Below the pieces are notes generated by a model. That model saw only the letters and a list, made by a program, of their open reading frames with translations. It was not told the DNA's origin and searched no databases. Made by a program: the position numbers and the translations under genes. A stretch of 11,134 bases of DNA from JACTUC01 sp964477685 (lineage in GTDB: Archaea; Thermoproteota; Methanomethylicia; Methanomethylicales; Methanomethylicaceae): contig CAYZHK010000049.1 in assembly GCA_964477685.1 (NCBI GenBank), positions 1-11,134 of the forward strand, in the 5' to 3' direction. The number at the start of each line of letters is the position of its first letter. Position 1 is the first letter of the stretch. Shown here one piece after another: positions 1 through 5,357 of the stretch.

Positions 1-8
1 CCAGCTAG

Positions 9-23
9 GAAAAGCAATATATA
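9..23 (+). promoter_or_regulatory. BRE/TATA-box promoter of the thermosome-rpoK unit
   Basis: A purine-rich stretch (GAAAAGC, 9-15) runs directly into AATATATA (16-23), the arrangement of an archaeal BRE plus TATA box. Transcription would start about 25 bases downstream, near 45-50. That leaves a leader of roughly 35 bases before the ATG at 82, so this is not a leaderless gene. The assignment rests on motif and spacing only. Confidence 0.6.
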
Positions 24-67
24 GAAGTGCTTCTTGTCTTTTTCAAGAAAATAATACGTTACATTCT

Positions 68-75
68 AGGTGATC
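68..75 (+). promoter_or_regulatory. Shine-Dalgarno site that fixes the thermosome start
   Basis: AGGTGATC pairs over eight bases with the conserved archaeal 16S rRNA 3' end (GAUCACCU) and lies six bases before the ATG at 82. An in-frame GTG at 70 gives a frame four codons longer, but that GTG is part of this ribosome binding site and has no such site of its own. The ATG at 82 is therefore the better start. Confidence 0.75.
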
Positions 76-81
76 AGAACC

Positions 82-1755
82 ATGACACAGACCCAAAATG
101 TTCCGGTATTGGTATTGAAGAAGGGCACCTCTAGGACAAAGGGGAGGGATGCCCAGAAGGCCAACATCATGGCCGCAGTGACCCTTGCAGAGACCATCAG
201 GTCCTCGCTGGGTCCAAAAGGTATGGATAAGATGCTCGTAAGCAGCTTCGGTGATGTCACCATAAGTAATGACGGTGCCACCATTGTCAAGGAGATGGAT
301 GTCCAGCATCCTGCTGCAAAGATGCTCGTCGAGGTCGCAAAGACCCAGGATGCAGAGGTCGGCGACGGCACGACCACGGCAATGATCCTTGCGGGTTCAC
401 TTCTGAAGAAGGCCGAGGATCTTCTTGACCAGGACATTCACCCGACAGTCATAATCGAAGGCTACAAGAAATCCATGGAGAAGGCTCTGGACACGATCGA
501 CAAGCTCGCCAGCGAGGTTGAGCCTCTGGACAAGAAGCGCCTCAGGGAGGTTGCCATAACTTCTCTCAGCGGCAAGAGCGTCGTCACAGGGCACTTCGAG
601 AGACTGGCGGAGCTCATTGTGGAAGGCGTCGTCCAGGTTGCCGAAAAGGCCGGTGACAAGTACACCGTGGACTTGGACAACGTCAAGCTCGAGAAGAAGA
701 AGGGAGAGACGCTGGATGACACCCAGCTGATCAAGGGCGTCGTCCTGGACAAGGAAGTTGTCCACCCCGGCATGCCGAAGATGGTGGAGAACGCCAAGAT
801 TGCCATAATAGACACGGCGCTGGAGATCGAGAAGACTGAGATTACCGCCAAGATCAACATTACCTCTCCGGACCAGATGAAGAACTTCCTGGACGAAGAG
901 GCCTCAATGATAAAGGGCATGGTGGACAAGGTTGTCGCCTCAGGGGCAAACGTCGTCGTGGTCCAGAAGGGCATCGACGACATTGCGCAGCACTACCTGG
1001 CAAAGAAGAACATCATGGCGCTGAGAAGGGCAAAGAGGTCTGACATCGAGAACCTGGCAAAGGCCAGCGGCGCCCGAATCGTTACAATCATCGACGACCT
1101 GTCCTCGAAGGATTTGGGCTTCGCCAAGCTCGTTGAGGAGAAAAGGGTTGGCAAGGACAAGATGGTTTTTGTTGAAGGCTGCAGGAACCCCAAGTCTGTA
1201 ACCGTCCTCATAAGGGGAGGGACGGACAGGATGGTGGACGAAGCCGAGCGCTCGCTCCATGACGCCAAGTGCGTCGTGAGGAATGTGGTCCAGGACCCGC
1301 ACCTCGTTGCGGGAGGCGGTGCACCGGAGGAAGAGGTTGCCACCAAGCTCAGGGAGTTTGCCAAGTCCTTCAGCGGCAGGGAGCAACTGGCAGTCCTCAA
1401 GTTCGCAGAGGCGATGGAGGAAGTGTCTCTCACGCTGGCGGAGAACTCCGGCCTTGACCCAGTGGACATACTGGTCGAGCTCAGGGCTGCCCACAGCAGG
1501 GGCGAGAAATCTGCAGGAGTCAACGTCTTCAACGGCAAGATAAGCGACCTCTCAAAGTCTAGCGTGCTGGAGCCGGCAAGCGTCAAGAAGCAGGCCATCA
1601 AGTCTGCCACAGAGGCGGCCATAACACTCCTGAAGATAGACGATGTGATTGCTGCCAGCGCCCCGAAGGGACCTGCGCCAGGCGCCCCAGGCATGGAGGG
1701 CATGCCTCCGGGCATGGGCGGCATGGGCGGCATGGGCGGAATGGGCGGAATGTAA
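82..1755 (+). CDS. ths: Thermosome subunit (group II chaperonin)
   Basis: This is a subunit of the cytoplasmic archaeal chaperonin, a double-ring ATPase that folds proteins inside a cavity closed by a built-in lid. The product is 557 residues from the ATG at 82, the usual family length. Near the N-terminus are the ATP-site motifs SLGPKGMDKM (about residues 42-51), GDVTISNDGATI (57-68) and GDGTTT (94-99). The substrate-binding apical domain occupies roughly 190-370, and the C-terminal equatorial half carries GGGAPEEEVA and LDPVDILVELR. The C-terminus is a Gly-Met tail (GGM repeats), typical of thermosomes and projecting into the cavity. Translation starts at ATG 82 behind a perfect AGGTGATC site. 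Two bases after its TAA comes rpoK, so the two are almost certainly co-transcribed. Whether this is the alpha or beta subunit cannot be told from one gene. Identity is certain. Confidence 0.98.
   Translation: MTQTQNVPVLVLKKGTSRTKGRDAQKANIMAAVTLAETIRSSLGPKGMDKMLVSSFGDVTISNDGATIVKEMDVQHPAAKMLVEVAKTQDAEVGDGTTTAMILAGSLLKKAEDLLDQDIHPTVIIEGYKKSMEKALDTIDKLASEVEPLDKKRLREVAITSLSGKSVVTGHFERLAELIVEGVVQVAEKAGDKYTVDLDNVKLEKKKGETLDDTQLIKGVVLDKEVVHPGMPKMVENAKIAIIDTALEIEKTEITAKINITSPDQMKNFLDEEASMIKGMVDKVVASGANVVVVQKGIDDIAQHYLAKKNIMALRRAKRSDIENLAKASGARIVTIIDDLSSKDLGFAKLVEEKRVGKDKMVFVEGCRNPKSVTVLIRGGTDRMVDEAERSLHDAKCVVRNVVQDPHLVAGGGAPEEEVATKLREFAKSFSGREQLAVLKFAEAMEEVSLTLAENSGLDPVDILVELRAAHSRGEKSAGVNVFNGKISDLSKSSVLEPASVKKQAIKSATEAAITLLKIDDVIAASAPKGPAPGAPGMEGMPPGMGGMGGMGGMGGM
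1711..1752 (+). repeat. Tandem 9-base repeat encoding the Gly-Gly-Met tail
   Basis: Near-identical units of GGCATGGGC follow one another at the 3' end of the thermosome gene; the last copies are changed to GGAATGGGC. They encode the GGM repeats of the flexible chaperonin tail. The number of copies could vary by slippage between strains. Confidence 0.8.
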
Positions 1756-1757
1756 AA

Positions 1758-2027
1758 GTGTCTTCGGAAAACGAGACCGAGAGCAAGCAGCGGTTCGGGC
1801 AGTCAGTGATGACAAGGTTTGAAAAGGCGCGTGTGATAGGCGCACGCGCCCTCCAAATATCCATGGGTGCGCCGCCGCTCATCGAGAGCAAGGCCACAAC
1901 CCCCCTCGAGATAGCCGAGGAGGAGCTGCGAGAGTGCGTGCTTCCAATGACCATCAGGCGGAGGCTCCCCGACAGGACCCACAGGGACCTTCCCCTGAAG
2001 CTGCTCCTGAAGAACCAAAATTCATAA
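1758..2027 (+). CDS. rpoK: DNA-directed RNA polymerase subunit K (Rpb6 homologue)
   Basis: RpoK is the archaeal counterpart of eukaryotic Rpb6 and bacterial omega. It clamps the largest polymerase subunit and helps assembly. The 89-residue product contains the family core from residue 18: MTRFEKARVIGARALQ, then SMGAPPLIE, EIAEEELREC and a basic MTIRRRLPD, followed by a lysine-rich end. The first 17 residues are polar and acidic, as in other archaeal copies. The start is GTG at 1758, two bases after the thermosome stop, which suggests translational coupling. The only internal ATG start (1809) would begin right at the conserved core and is less likely. An oligo-T terminator follows directly. 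A chaperonin gene as immediate upstream partner is unusual, since rpoK more often lies near ribosomal protein genes. Confidence 0.93.
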   Translation: MSSENETESKQRFGQSVMTRFEKARVIGARALQISMGAPPLIESKATTPLEIAEEELRECVLPMTIRRRLPDRTHRDLPLKLLLKNQNS

Positions 2028-2039
2028 TTTTTTCCTTTT
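2028..2039 (+). terminator. Oligo-T terminator after rpoK
   Basis: Six T, two C and four T follow immediately after the rpoK stop codon. Archaeal RNA polymerase terminates at such T-rich tracts without needing a hairpin. This closes the thermosome-rpoK unit. Confidence 0.65.
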
Positions 2040-2195
2040 AATTGCCTGCTGCCCTCCCTATTCAACTGCCCTCAGTTCTAGGACACCTCTCCTCGACCAT
2101 GGCAGGTATAGGTAATCTGTTCTCATGGCAAAAGGACCTCCCCATCATTGTTTCCAGTCGGGATCAGTCAATTTCATGATGCTGGATGGCACAAC

Positions 2196-2203
2196 TTTTT
2201 ATA
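2196..2203 (+). promoter_or_regulatory. TATA box for a leaderless small gene
   Basis: TTTTTATA sits with its centre about 28 bases before the ATG at 2227, which is the spacing that puts the transcription start at or within a few bases of the start codon. No Shine-Dalgarno sequence is present, in keeping with a leaderless message. The 156 bases before the box (2040-2195) show no gene I can support. Confidence 0.55.
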
Positions 2204-2226
2204 GGGGTCGGCTAAACTGGTTGGCT

Positions 2227-2421
2227 ATGACGGTTTCCGAGATGCAAAGCGTGGCCCTGGCCACGCTTGTGATGGGGGTGGTCAATGGAATCTTGATCTC
2301 GCTGAGGGTGGGCGGGCTCATCTTCTTCAACCCGCAGTTCGAGTTCATACTATTCAACCTTCCCTTCATACTGCTTATACTCTATCTGGTCTTCCTCTGG
2401 CGCAAAAAATCGACGGTATGA
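2227..2421 (+). CDS. Small two-helix membrane protein, function unknown
   Basis: The 64-residue product is not recognised. It has two strongly hydrophobic segments, about residues 8-26 and 39-58, joined by a loop with one arginine and a phenylalanine-rich stretch, and it ends in RKKSTV. The positive tail suggests that the C-terminus, and with two spans the N-terminus too, faces the cytoplasm. The frame is open back to an ATG at 2125 (98 residues), but the extra 34 residues are not membrane-like, and the TATA box at 2196-2203 lies inside that extension, so the shorter form is preferred. The gene converges with the acetyltransferase gene, nine bases away. No partner is implied by context. Confidence 0.6.
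   Translation: MTVSEMQSVALATLVMGVVNGILISLRVGGLIFFNPQFEFILFNLPFILLILYLVFLWRKKSTV
2404..2409 (-). terminator. T6 tract, possible terminator of the acetyltransferase gene
   Basis: Read on the minus strand, six T lie about 22 bases past the stop of the acetyltransferase gene, inside the 3' end of the convergent membrane protein gene. Placement suits an archaeal oligo-T terminator, but the tract is short. Confidence 0.35.
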
Positions 2422-2430
2422 TCCGGCGTC

Positions 2431-2904
2431 TCATTTTGTCAGGTCTTTGACCATTATGTAGGCGCTCTCGCCGTCCCGGTAATAGCCCTCTGAAACCTGG
2501 CTGACCACCATGCCAAGCTTCTTGTAGAGTTCCACGGCGGCGTTGTTGCTGACCCGGACCTCCAGGTAGATCTCAGACGCACCCTCAGTCTTAACCCTCT
2601 GCAGGCTGGCTTCCATGAGGGCGAGACCTATCTTCTTCCCCCTGTGAGCCTGCATCACTGCTATGGAGATGACGTGCCCCTTACGGGCAAAGGCCCTCTT
2701 CAGATTGGAGACTCCGAACTCCAGGCGGCACATGCTGTAGCCAATTATCTCGCTGTCGACGGTGGCCACAATGAAAATCCGGGGATTCTCATAGTAGTGG
2801 TCCATGAAGAATGATGGCGAATAGTTCTCTGGGAGGCAGATCTTGTTGACCCTCACCACGGCATCCAGATCTTCAGGCCTAAACTCCCTTATCTCGAAGA
2901 CCAT
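2431..2904 (-). CDS. rimI: Ard1/Naa10-type protein N-terminal acetyltransferase (RimI family)
   Basis: This GNAT-fold enzyme transfers acetyl from acetyl-CoA to the N-terminal amino group of proteins. From the ATG at 2904 the product is 157 residues. It shows LPENYS at 24-29, the signature of the Ard1/Naa10 branch, the acetyl-CoA loop HRGKKIGLALM at 87-97, LEVRVSNNAAVELYKKLGM at 114-132, and YYRDGESAYIM at 141-151, which closely matches the C-terminal motif of Naa10. The frame stays open 30 codons further upstream, but those residues are not GNAT-like and would overlap the preceding gene and the promoter. A TATA-like box at 2940-2950 and GGGGTAATC just before ATG 2904 support the shorter start. 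The archaeal homologue characterised in Sulfolobus has broad NatA/NatD/NatE-like specificity. The substrate range here is inferred. Confidence 0.92.
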   Translation of the reverse strand: MVFEIREFRPEDLDAVVRVNKICLPENYSPSFFMDHYYENPRIFIVATVDSEIIGYSMCRLEFGVSNLKRAFARKGHVISIAVMQAHRGKKIGLALMEASLQRVKTEGASEIYLEVRVSNNAAVELYKKLGMVVSQVSEGYYRDGESAYIMVKDLTK

Positions 2905-2939
2905 GCCGATTACCCCTTTTTCCTTCCATATCAGCAGCA

Positions 2940-2950
2940 ATAATATTAAT
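2940..2950 (-). promoter_or_regulatory. TATA-like box for the acetyltransferase gene
   Basis: On the minus strand this reads ATTAATATTAT, about 40 bases before the ATG at 2904, in the 53-base gap after the upstream gene. Expected transcription start is near 2920, giving a leader of about 15 bases. Co-transcription with the upstream gene is also possible. Confidence 0.45.
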
Positions 2951-2957
2951 TTCTTGC

Positions 2958-3521
2958 CTAGGGGAGCCTCCCCTGCTCCCAATAGCGGCTCCAAAAGGAT
3001 AAGAAGCGCTCGGCCTCATCCGGGCTGTCCGACGCAAGGTAGGCCCCAGCTGAGCGGCCAACGCCCTGCCCCGATGCTGCGCCAAGGTACCTCTCGCCAT
3101 CCTTCCAAACCAGTGCCGAAACCCCCCTCCCTGATACCACCTTGATGCCAAAGGCCCCGGCTTTCAGGACTGCCACACCGCTCTTCACCAGCTTCTCCGA
3201 AGTGCCCAGCTTGGACTCCAGTCTCCTTATGCCCACCTCCAGCTTCGACTTCTTTCCCTGGTCGCTCTCATCCCTCACCACTGCCCTCAGCCCCTCCACG
3301 GCCTCCTTGATGGAGAAGTCCGATTCCAGGTTGAGGAATACGACCGGCCCGCAAGGCTCCAGATCCCCTAAGCGCGGGAGAGTCCTCATTACGCTGAAGT
3401 TGACGCACCCGCCATGCTCTGATGACCATTCGCACCTGCCCCGGTCATAGATTATCTCCGCTTCCCTGCTGCAGAGGGGGCAGAGAAAGACCAACTTCGG
3501 CTCGAAGCCCGTCTGGACCAA
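2958..3521 (-). CDS. Uncharacterised protein with N-terminal zinc-ribbon-like cysteines
   Basis: I do not recognise this 187-residue protein. Its N-terminus has four cysteines, C14, C17, C30 and C39 (CPLC, then spacings of 12 and 8), plausibly a structural zinc site. A fifth, C57, precedes a hydrophobic strand VVFLNL. Residues 71-118 are charged and look helical, with many Lys, Arg and Glu. The C-terminal third alternates short hydrophobic and glycine-rich stretches and ends in an aromatic-rich segment (RFLSFWSRYW). There is no signal peptide or membrane span. The start is TTG at 3521: the frame is open only four codons further before a stop, and no ATG or GTG lies there. A TATA-like box stands about 35 bases upstream. 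It sits between a TOPRIM protein and an acetyltransferase on the same strand. A nucleic-acid-related role would fit but is only a guess. Confidence 0.72.
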   Translation of the reverse strand: MVQTGFEPKLVFLCPLCSREAEIIYDRGRCEWSSEHGGCVNFSVMRTLPRLGDLEPCGPVVFLNLESDFSIKEAVEGLRAVVRDESDQGKKSKLEVGIRRLESKLGTSEKLVKSGVAVLKAGAFGIKVVSGRGVSALVWKDGERYLGAASGQGVGRSAGAYLASDSPDEAERFLSFWSRYWEQGRLP

Positions 3522-3554
3522 TGAAAATCCCCGTTAACGTGATGGTCTCAGGTT

Positions 3555-3562
3555 ATATTAAT
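3555..3562 (-). promoter_or_regulatory. TATA-like box for the zinc-ribbon-like gene
   Basis: The minus strand reads ATTAATAT followed by AACC in the 64-base gap between the TOPRIM gene and this gene. Predicted transcription start is near 3533, about 12 bases before the TTG at 3521. Motif and spacing are the only evidence. Confidence 0.45.
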
Positions 3563-3585
3563 CCTATTTGATGCCCCTTCCACCC

Positions 3586-4029
3586 TCACAGGGAGGCCCT
3601 CCTACGCAGCGTCCCGATCTCTTCGATGCGCAGTATGCCTTCACGGATCAACATCTTTGCAATATCCAGCCTGATCCTCCTCTGCACCCTGACGCCGCCC
3701 TCCTCAAGCTCCTGGGAGATGCGCTCCGCAAGCCCGTCCCCCTCGCTGTCAAAGTCCAGAAGTACGAGAACGCTCCTTCCCTTGTACTCTGCCACAAGCT
3801 CCTCTACGAAGGCGAAAAGGGGCAACCCTGAGCAGGAGAATTGGACTACCGTTGACCTCAGCCCCGCAGACCTGAGCGCTTCCTCATCCCTCTTCCCCTC
3901 CACTATAACCGCAGACACCGAATAATTCACGCCGTCGATTACCTCTTTCAGCTTGGCCTCCAACTCGTAGAAGTGCTTCCAGTTCGCCTTTCGGGGCCTG
4001 GCGCCCCCCCGCCTGTTGGTCTCCAACAA
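3586..4029 (-). CDS. Small TOPRIM-domain protein (primase-like, RNase M5-like family)
   Basis: The 147-residue product is essentially one TOPRIM domain, the metal-binding fold of primases, topoisomerases, RNase M5 and OLD nucleases. The first motif is VIVEGKRDEEAL at 41-52 with the conserved glutamate E44. The second is VLLDFDSEGD at 89-98 with the DxD pair D92 and D94. These are the residues expected to bind magnesium. The N-terminal 30 residues are basic and may contact nucleic acid; the C-terminus is an arginine-rich helix. It resembles the archaeal small primase-like TOPRIM proteins (COG1658/UPF0292 type), whose substrates are not established. The start is TTG at 4029 (a second TTG follows at 4026); a stop lies eight codons upstream with no ATG or GTG between. 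A GGAG stretch lies just before the start and a TATA box lies further upstream. Confidence 0.83.
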   Translation of the reverse strand: MLETNRRGGARPRKANWKHFYELEAKLKEVIDGVNYSVSAVIVEGKRDEEALRSAGLRSTVVQFSCSGLPLFAFVEELVAEYKGRSVLVLLDFDSEGDGLAERISQELEEGGVRVQRRIRLDIAKMLIREGILRIEEIGTLRRRASL

Positions 4030-4065
4030 ACAGCCTGCTCCACTTTCCCCTTAATATGCACCACG

Positions 4066-4072
4066 ATAAAAA
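4066..4072 (-). promoter_or_regulatory. TATA box of the TOPRIM gene
   Basis: The minus strand reads TTTTTAT about 40 bases before the TTG at 4029, predicting a start of transcription near 4044 and a leader that includes a GGAG sequence. A second TATA-like stretch on the plus strand, TTAATATG at 4051-4058, could drive transcription the other way. Confidence 0.45.
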
Positions 4073-4123
4073 CTCATGGAAAAATGACATGTCCAAAATA
4101 GAAGCCGCAGTCAAGATCGCCTT

Positions 4124-4351
4124 TCAGGAGGAATCGCGGTTCTGAAGCCCATCCATGGTCGAGCTCCGTCTTCCGCCATTCCTATGCAATGACTCGCCTT
4201 TGGCCGTGGCATCCGATTTTATCCTGATGCCCTGGATCGTCCTATCCTGCATCCTGCCCGTTCCTCTTGACAGAACCGTTGAAGCCTCCCCCCCACGCTT
4301 CGGGTCGTTCCTTTCCCAGCTGCTAAGGGTTCTTCTTCCGCTTTCCGCCAA
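4124..4351 (-). CDS. Doubtful 75-residue basic protein or gene remnant
   Basis: This minus-strand frame is open for 98 sense codons, from 4420 down to a TGA at 4124-4126. By hand count, about 71% of its codons begin with a purine, against about 42% for the frame on the opposite strand that shares its third positions. That bias is what a coding frame shows. The only conventional start is TTG at 4351, which gives a 75-residue, arginine- and serine-rich, hydrophilic product without recognisable motifs. The 23 codons upstream of that TTG look protein-like (VRIVLVAAVETEKG) but contain no start codon. It may be a small gene with a TTG start, as at 4029 and 3521, or the remnant of a decayed gene. 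No promoter or good ribosome site was found. Confidence 0.25.
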   Translation of the reverse strand: MAESGRRTLSSWERNDPKRGGEASTVLSRGTGRMQDRTIQGIRIKSDATAKGESLHRNGGRRSSTMDGLQNRDSS

Positions 4352-4638
4352 TCGCCGTTGCAGGCCCTTTTCGGTCTCAACTGCGGCAACCAGTACTATG
4401 CGTACGTTTGACTTAACTTTTCATTGCCTTGGGCATGTCAATTATCCATGTTGATGTTGGGCATGATATTTGATTTAGGCACAAAAATTGTCTCTTTCGG
4501 CTGTGCTAACCGACCCGCTTATTACTCCGGTTATATTGATTCAGGTATGTCAATTTGCTATGTAGGAAAAAAAGTCTAAAAAAACGTTGATAGCCTGAAA
4601 AAAATTGGAGCTATACTTTATCTTTTTAGAGTATGCAA
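4352..4638. other. AT-rich intergenic region without a supportable gene
   Basis: Between the doubtful frame and the nucleoside phosphorylase stop, the sequence becomes AT-rich from about 4400. I found no convincing start-stop frame, no tRNA-like T-loop motif, and no clear C/D-box pair. It does hold the triple T7 terminator at 4567-4604. Plus-strand TATTGATT/GGTTATAT stretches near 4520-4545 could be promoter-like, but nothing follows them. Confidence 0.6.
4567..4604 (-). terminator. Triple T7 terminator of the purP operon
   Basis: On the minus strand three tracts of exactly seven T occur at 4598-4604, 4578-4584 and 4567-4573, 35-72 bases past the stop codon of the last operon gene. Archaeal termination efficiency rises with the length and number of such tracts, so this looks like a strong, redundant terminator for the three-gene unit. 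It shields the downstream TOPRIM and acetyltransferase genes from read-through. Confidence 0.75.
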
Positions 4639-5346
4639 TCAGACTTCCAAGAGGCTTATGGCATCTAGCGCTGAGGTTATGGCAATGGACAGACTGCCCT
4701 CTGTCAACTCATTGTCGAGAACCCTGTCCCTGTCTCCGTGGATCCTACCTGTCACAACCAGCACAGCACCCGCCCGGTAACCCCTCAGGCTCCCTATGGC
4801 GAACGTGACCGAGCACTCCATCTCAAAGCTCAATGCCCCCTGCGCTGCCCACTTCTTCGCCTCCTTCTCTTCTTCGAGATAGAAGGTATCGCTGGTGCAG
4901 ATCCTCCCCACATGGCATTTAGCACCACGCTCGCCGAGTTCCCTCACTAGGGCCTCAACGATTCCCGAGTCCGCAAGGGGCTTCCCCCCTTCCTTCATGT
5001 AGGCCTTGGTTGCACCGTCGAGGGGTATGGCCTCCGTGGGAACAACAATGTCGCCGAGGTTGACCCGCCTGCTTATGCCACCCGTGGTGCCAACCCTTAT
5101 GATGGCCTTGGCTCCCAGCATGGCCAGCTCTTCGTTGACTATGGCCGCCGAGGGGGCACCCATACCTGTCGTCGCGGCAGTAACCCTCAGACCGCTGTAG
5201 GTCCCTGTGAAGACAAGCAGCCCCCGGTTGCTGTTGACCAGCTCCGCATCCTCCATAAGGCGGGCGACCCTCTCCGCCCTTCCCGGGTCCCCGCAGGTGA
5301 GGACCCGTTCGGCTATATCCCCCTGCCTGCACCTTAAATGGTACAT
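4639..5346 (-). CDS. Nucleoside phosphorylase, uridine phosphorylase-like (NP-I family)
   Basis: NP-I enzymes split nucleosides with phosphate to free base and ribose 1-phosphate. The 235-residue product from ATG 5346 has the phosphate-site motif CGDPGRAER at 18-26, TGMGAPSAAIVNEEL at 60-74, IRVGTTGGI at 83-91 (arginine and threonine of the phosphate site) and FEMECS at 174-179 with the Met-Glu pair that holds the ribose. The following VLVVTGRI replaces the Ser-Asp of purine enzymes, so it is closer to uridine phosphorylase. However, the Gln and Arg that select uracil in E. coli Udp are not evident in FYLEEEKEAKK. Substrate is therefore open. ATG 5346 is chosen because AGGTG (5353-5357) lies six bases before it; a GTG at 5355 lies inside that site. 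It is the last gene of the purP operon. Confidence 0.85.
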   Translation of the reverse strand: MYHLRCRQGDIAERVLTCGDPGRAERVARLMEDAELVNSNRGLLVFTGTYSGLRVTAATTGMGAPSAAIVNEELAMLGAKAIIRVGTTGGISRRVNLGDIVVPTEAIPLDGATKAYMKEGGKPLADSGIVEALVRELGERGAKCHVGRICTSDTFYLEEEKEAKKWAAQGALSFEMECSVTFAIGSLRGYRAGAVLVVTGRIHGDRDRVLDNELTEGSLSIAITSALDAISLLEV

Positions 5347-5352
5347 CCTACA

Positions 5353-5357
5353 CACCT
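5353..5357 (-). promoter_or_regulatory. Shine-Dalgarno site overlapping the purP stop codon
   Basis: On the minus strand the upstream purP stop TAG runs straight into GTG, giving AGGTG six bases before the ATG at 5346. The overlap of stop codon and ribosome site points to coupled translation of the two genes and decides the start in favour of ATG 5346 over GTG 5355. Confidence 0.65.

Noticed and set aside
993..1733. A 246-codon minus-strand open frame inside the thermosome gene
   Set aside because: It is fully antisense to an intact thermosome; it shares third codon positions with it and has a low-complexity Ser/Leu/Pro composition.
1711..1752. The short GC-rich tandem repeats as a CRISPR or other functional DNA array
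   Set aside because: There are no spacers; the repeats encode the known GGM tail of the chaperonin.
2125..2226. The 34-codon N-terminal extension of the small membrane protein
   Set aside because: It contains the TATA box of the shorter form, its residues are not membrane-like, and the ATG at 2227 fits a leaderless start.
2905..2994. The 30-codon N-terminal extension of the acetyltransferase
   Set aside because: It overlaps the preceding gene and the TATA-like box, and homologues of the Ard1 family begin close to the ATG at 2904.
4120..4420. A possible structured RNA (RNase P or SRP RNA) in the GC-rich part of the intergenic region
   Set aside because: A plus-strand ACAGAACC and a GGAGGAA looked faintly like RNase P conserved regions, but the flanking conserved bases and the spacing do not fit, and no SRP helix 8 motif was found on either strand.
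4155..4454. A 99-codon plus-strand open frame in the intergenic region
   Set aside because: Only about 42% of its codons begin with a purine over the shared part, against about 71% for the opposite-strand frame; it has no promoter or ribosome site and no recognisable motif.
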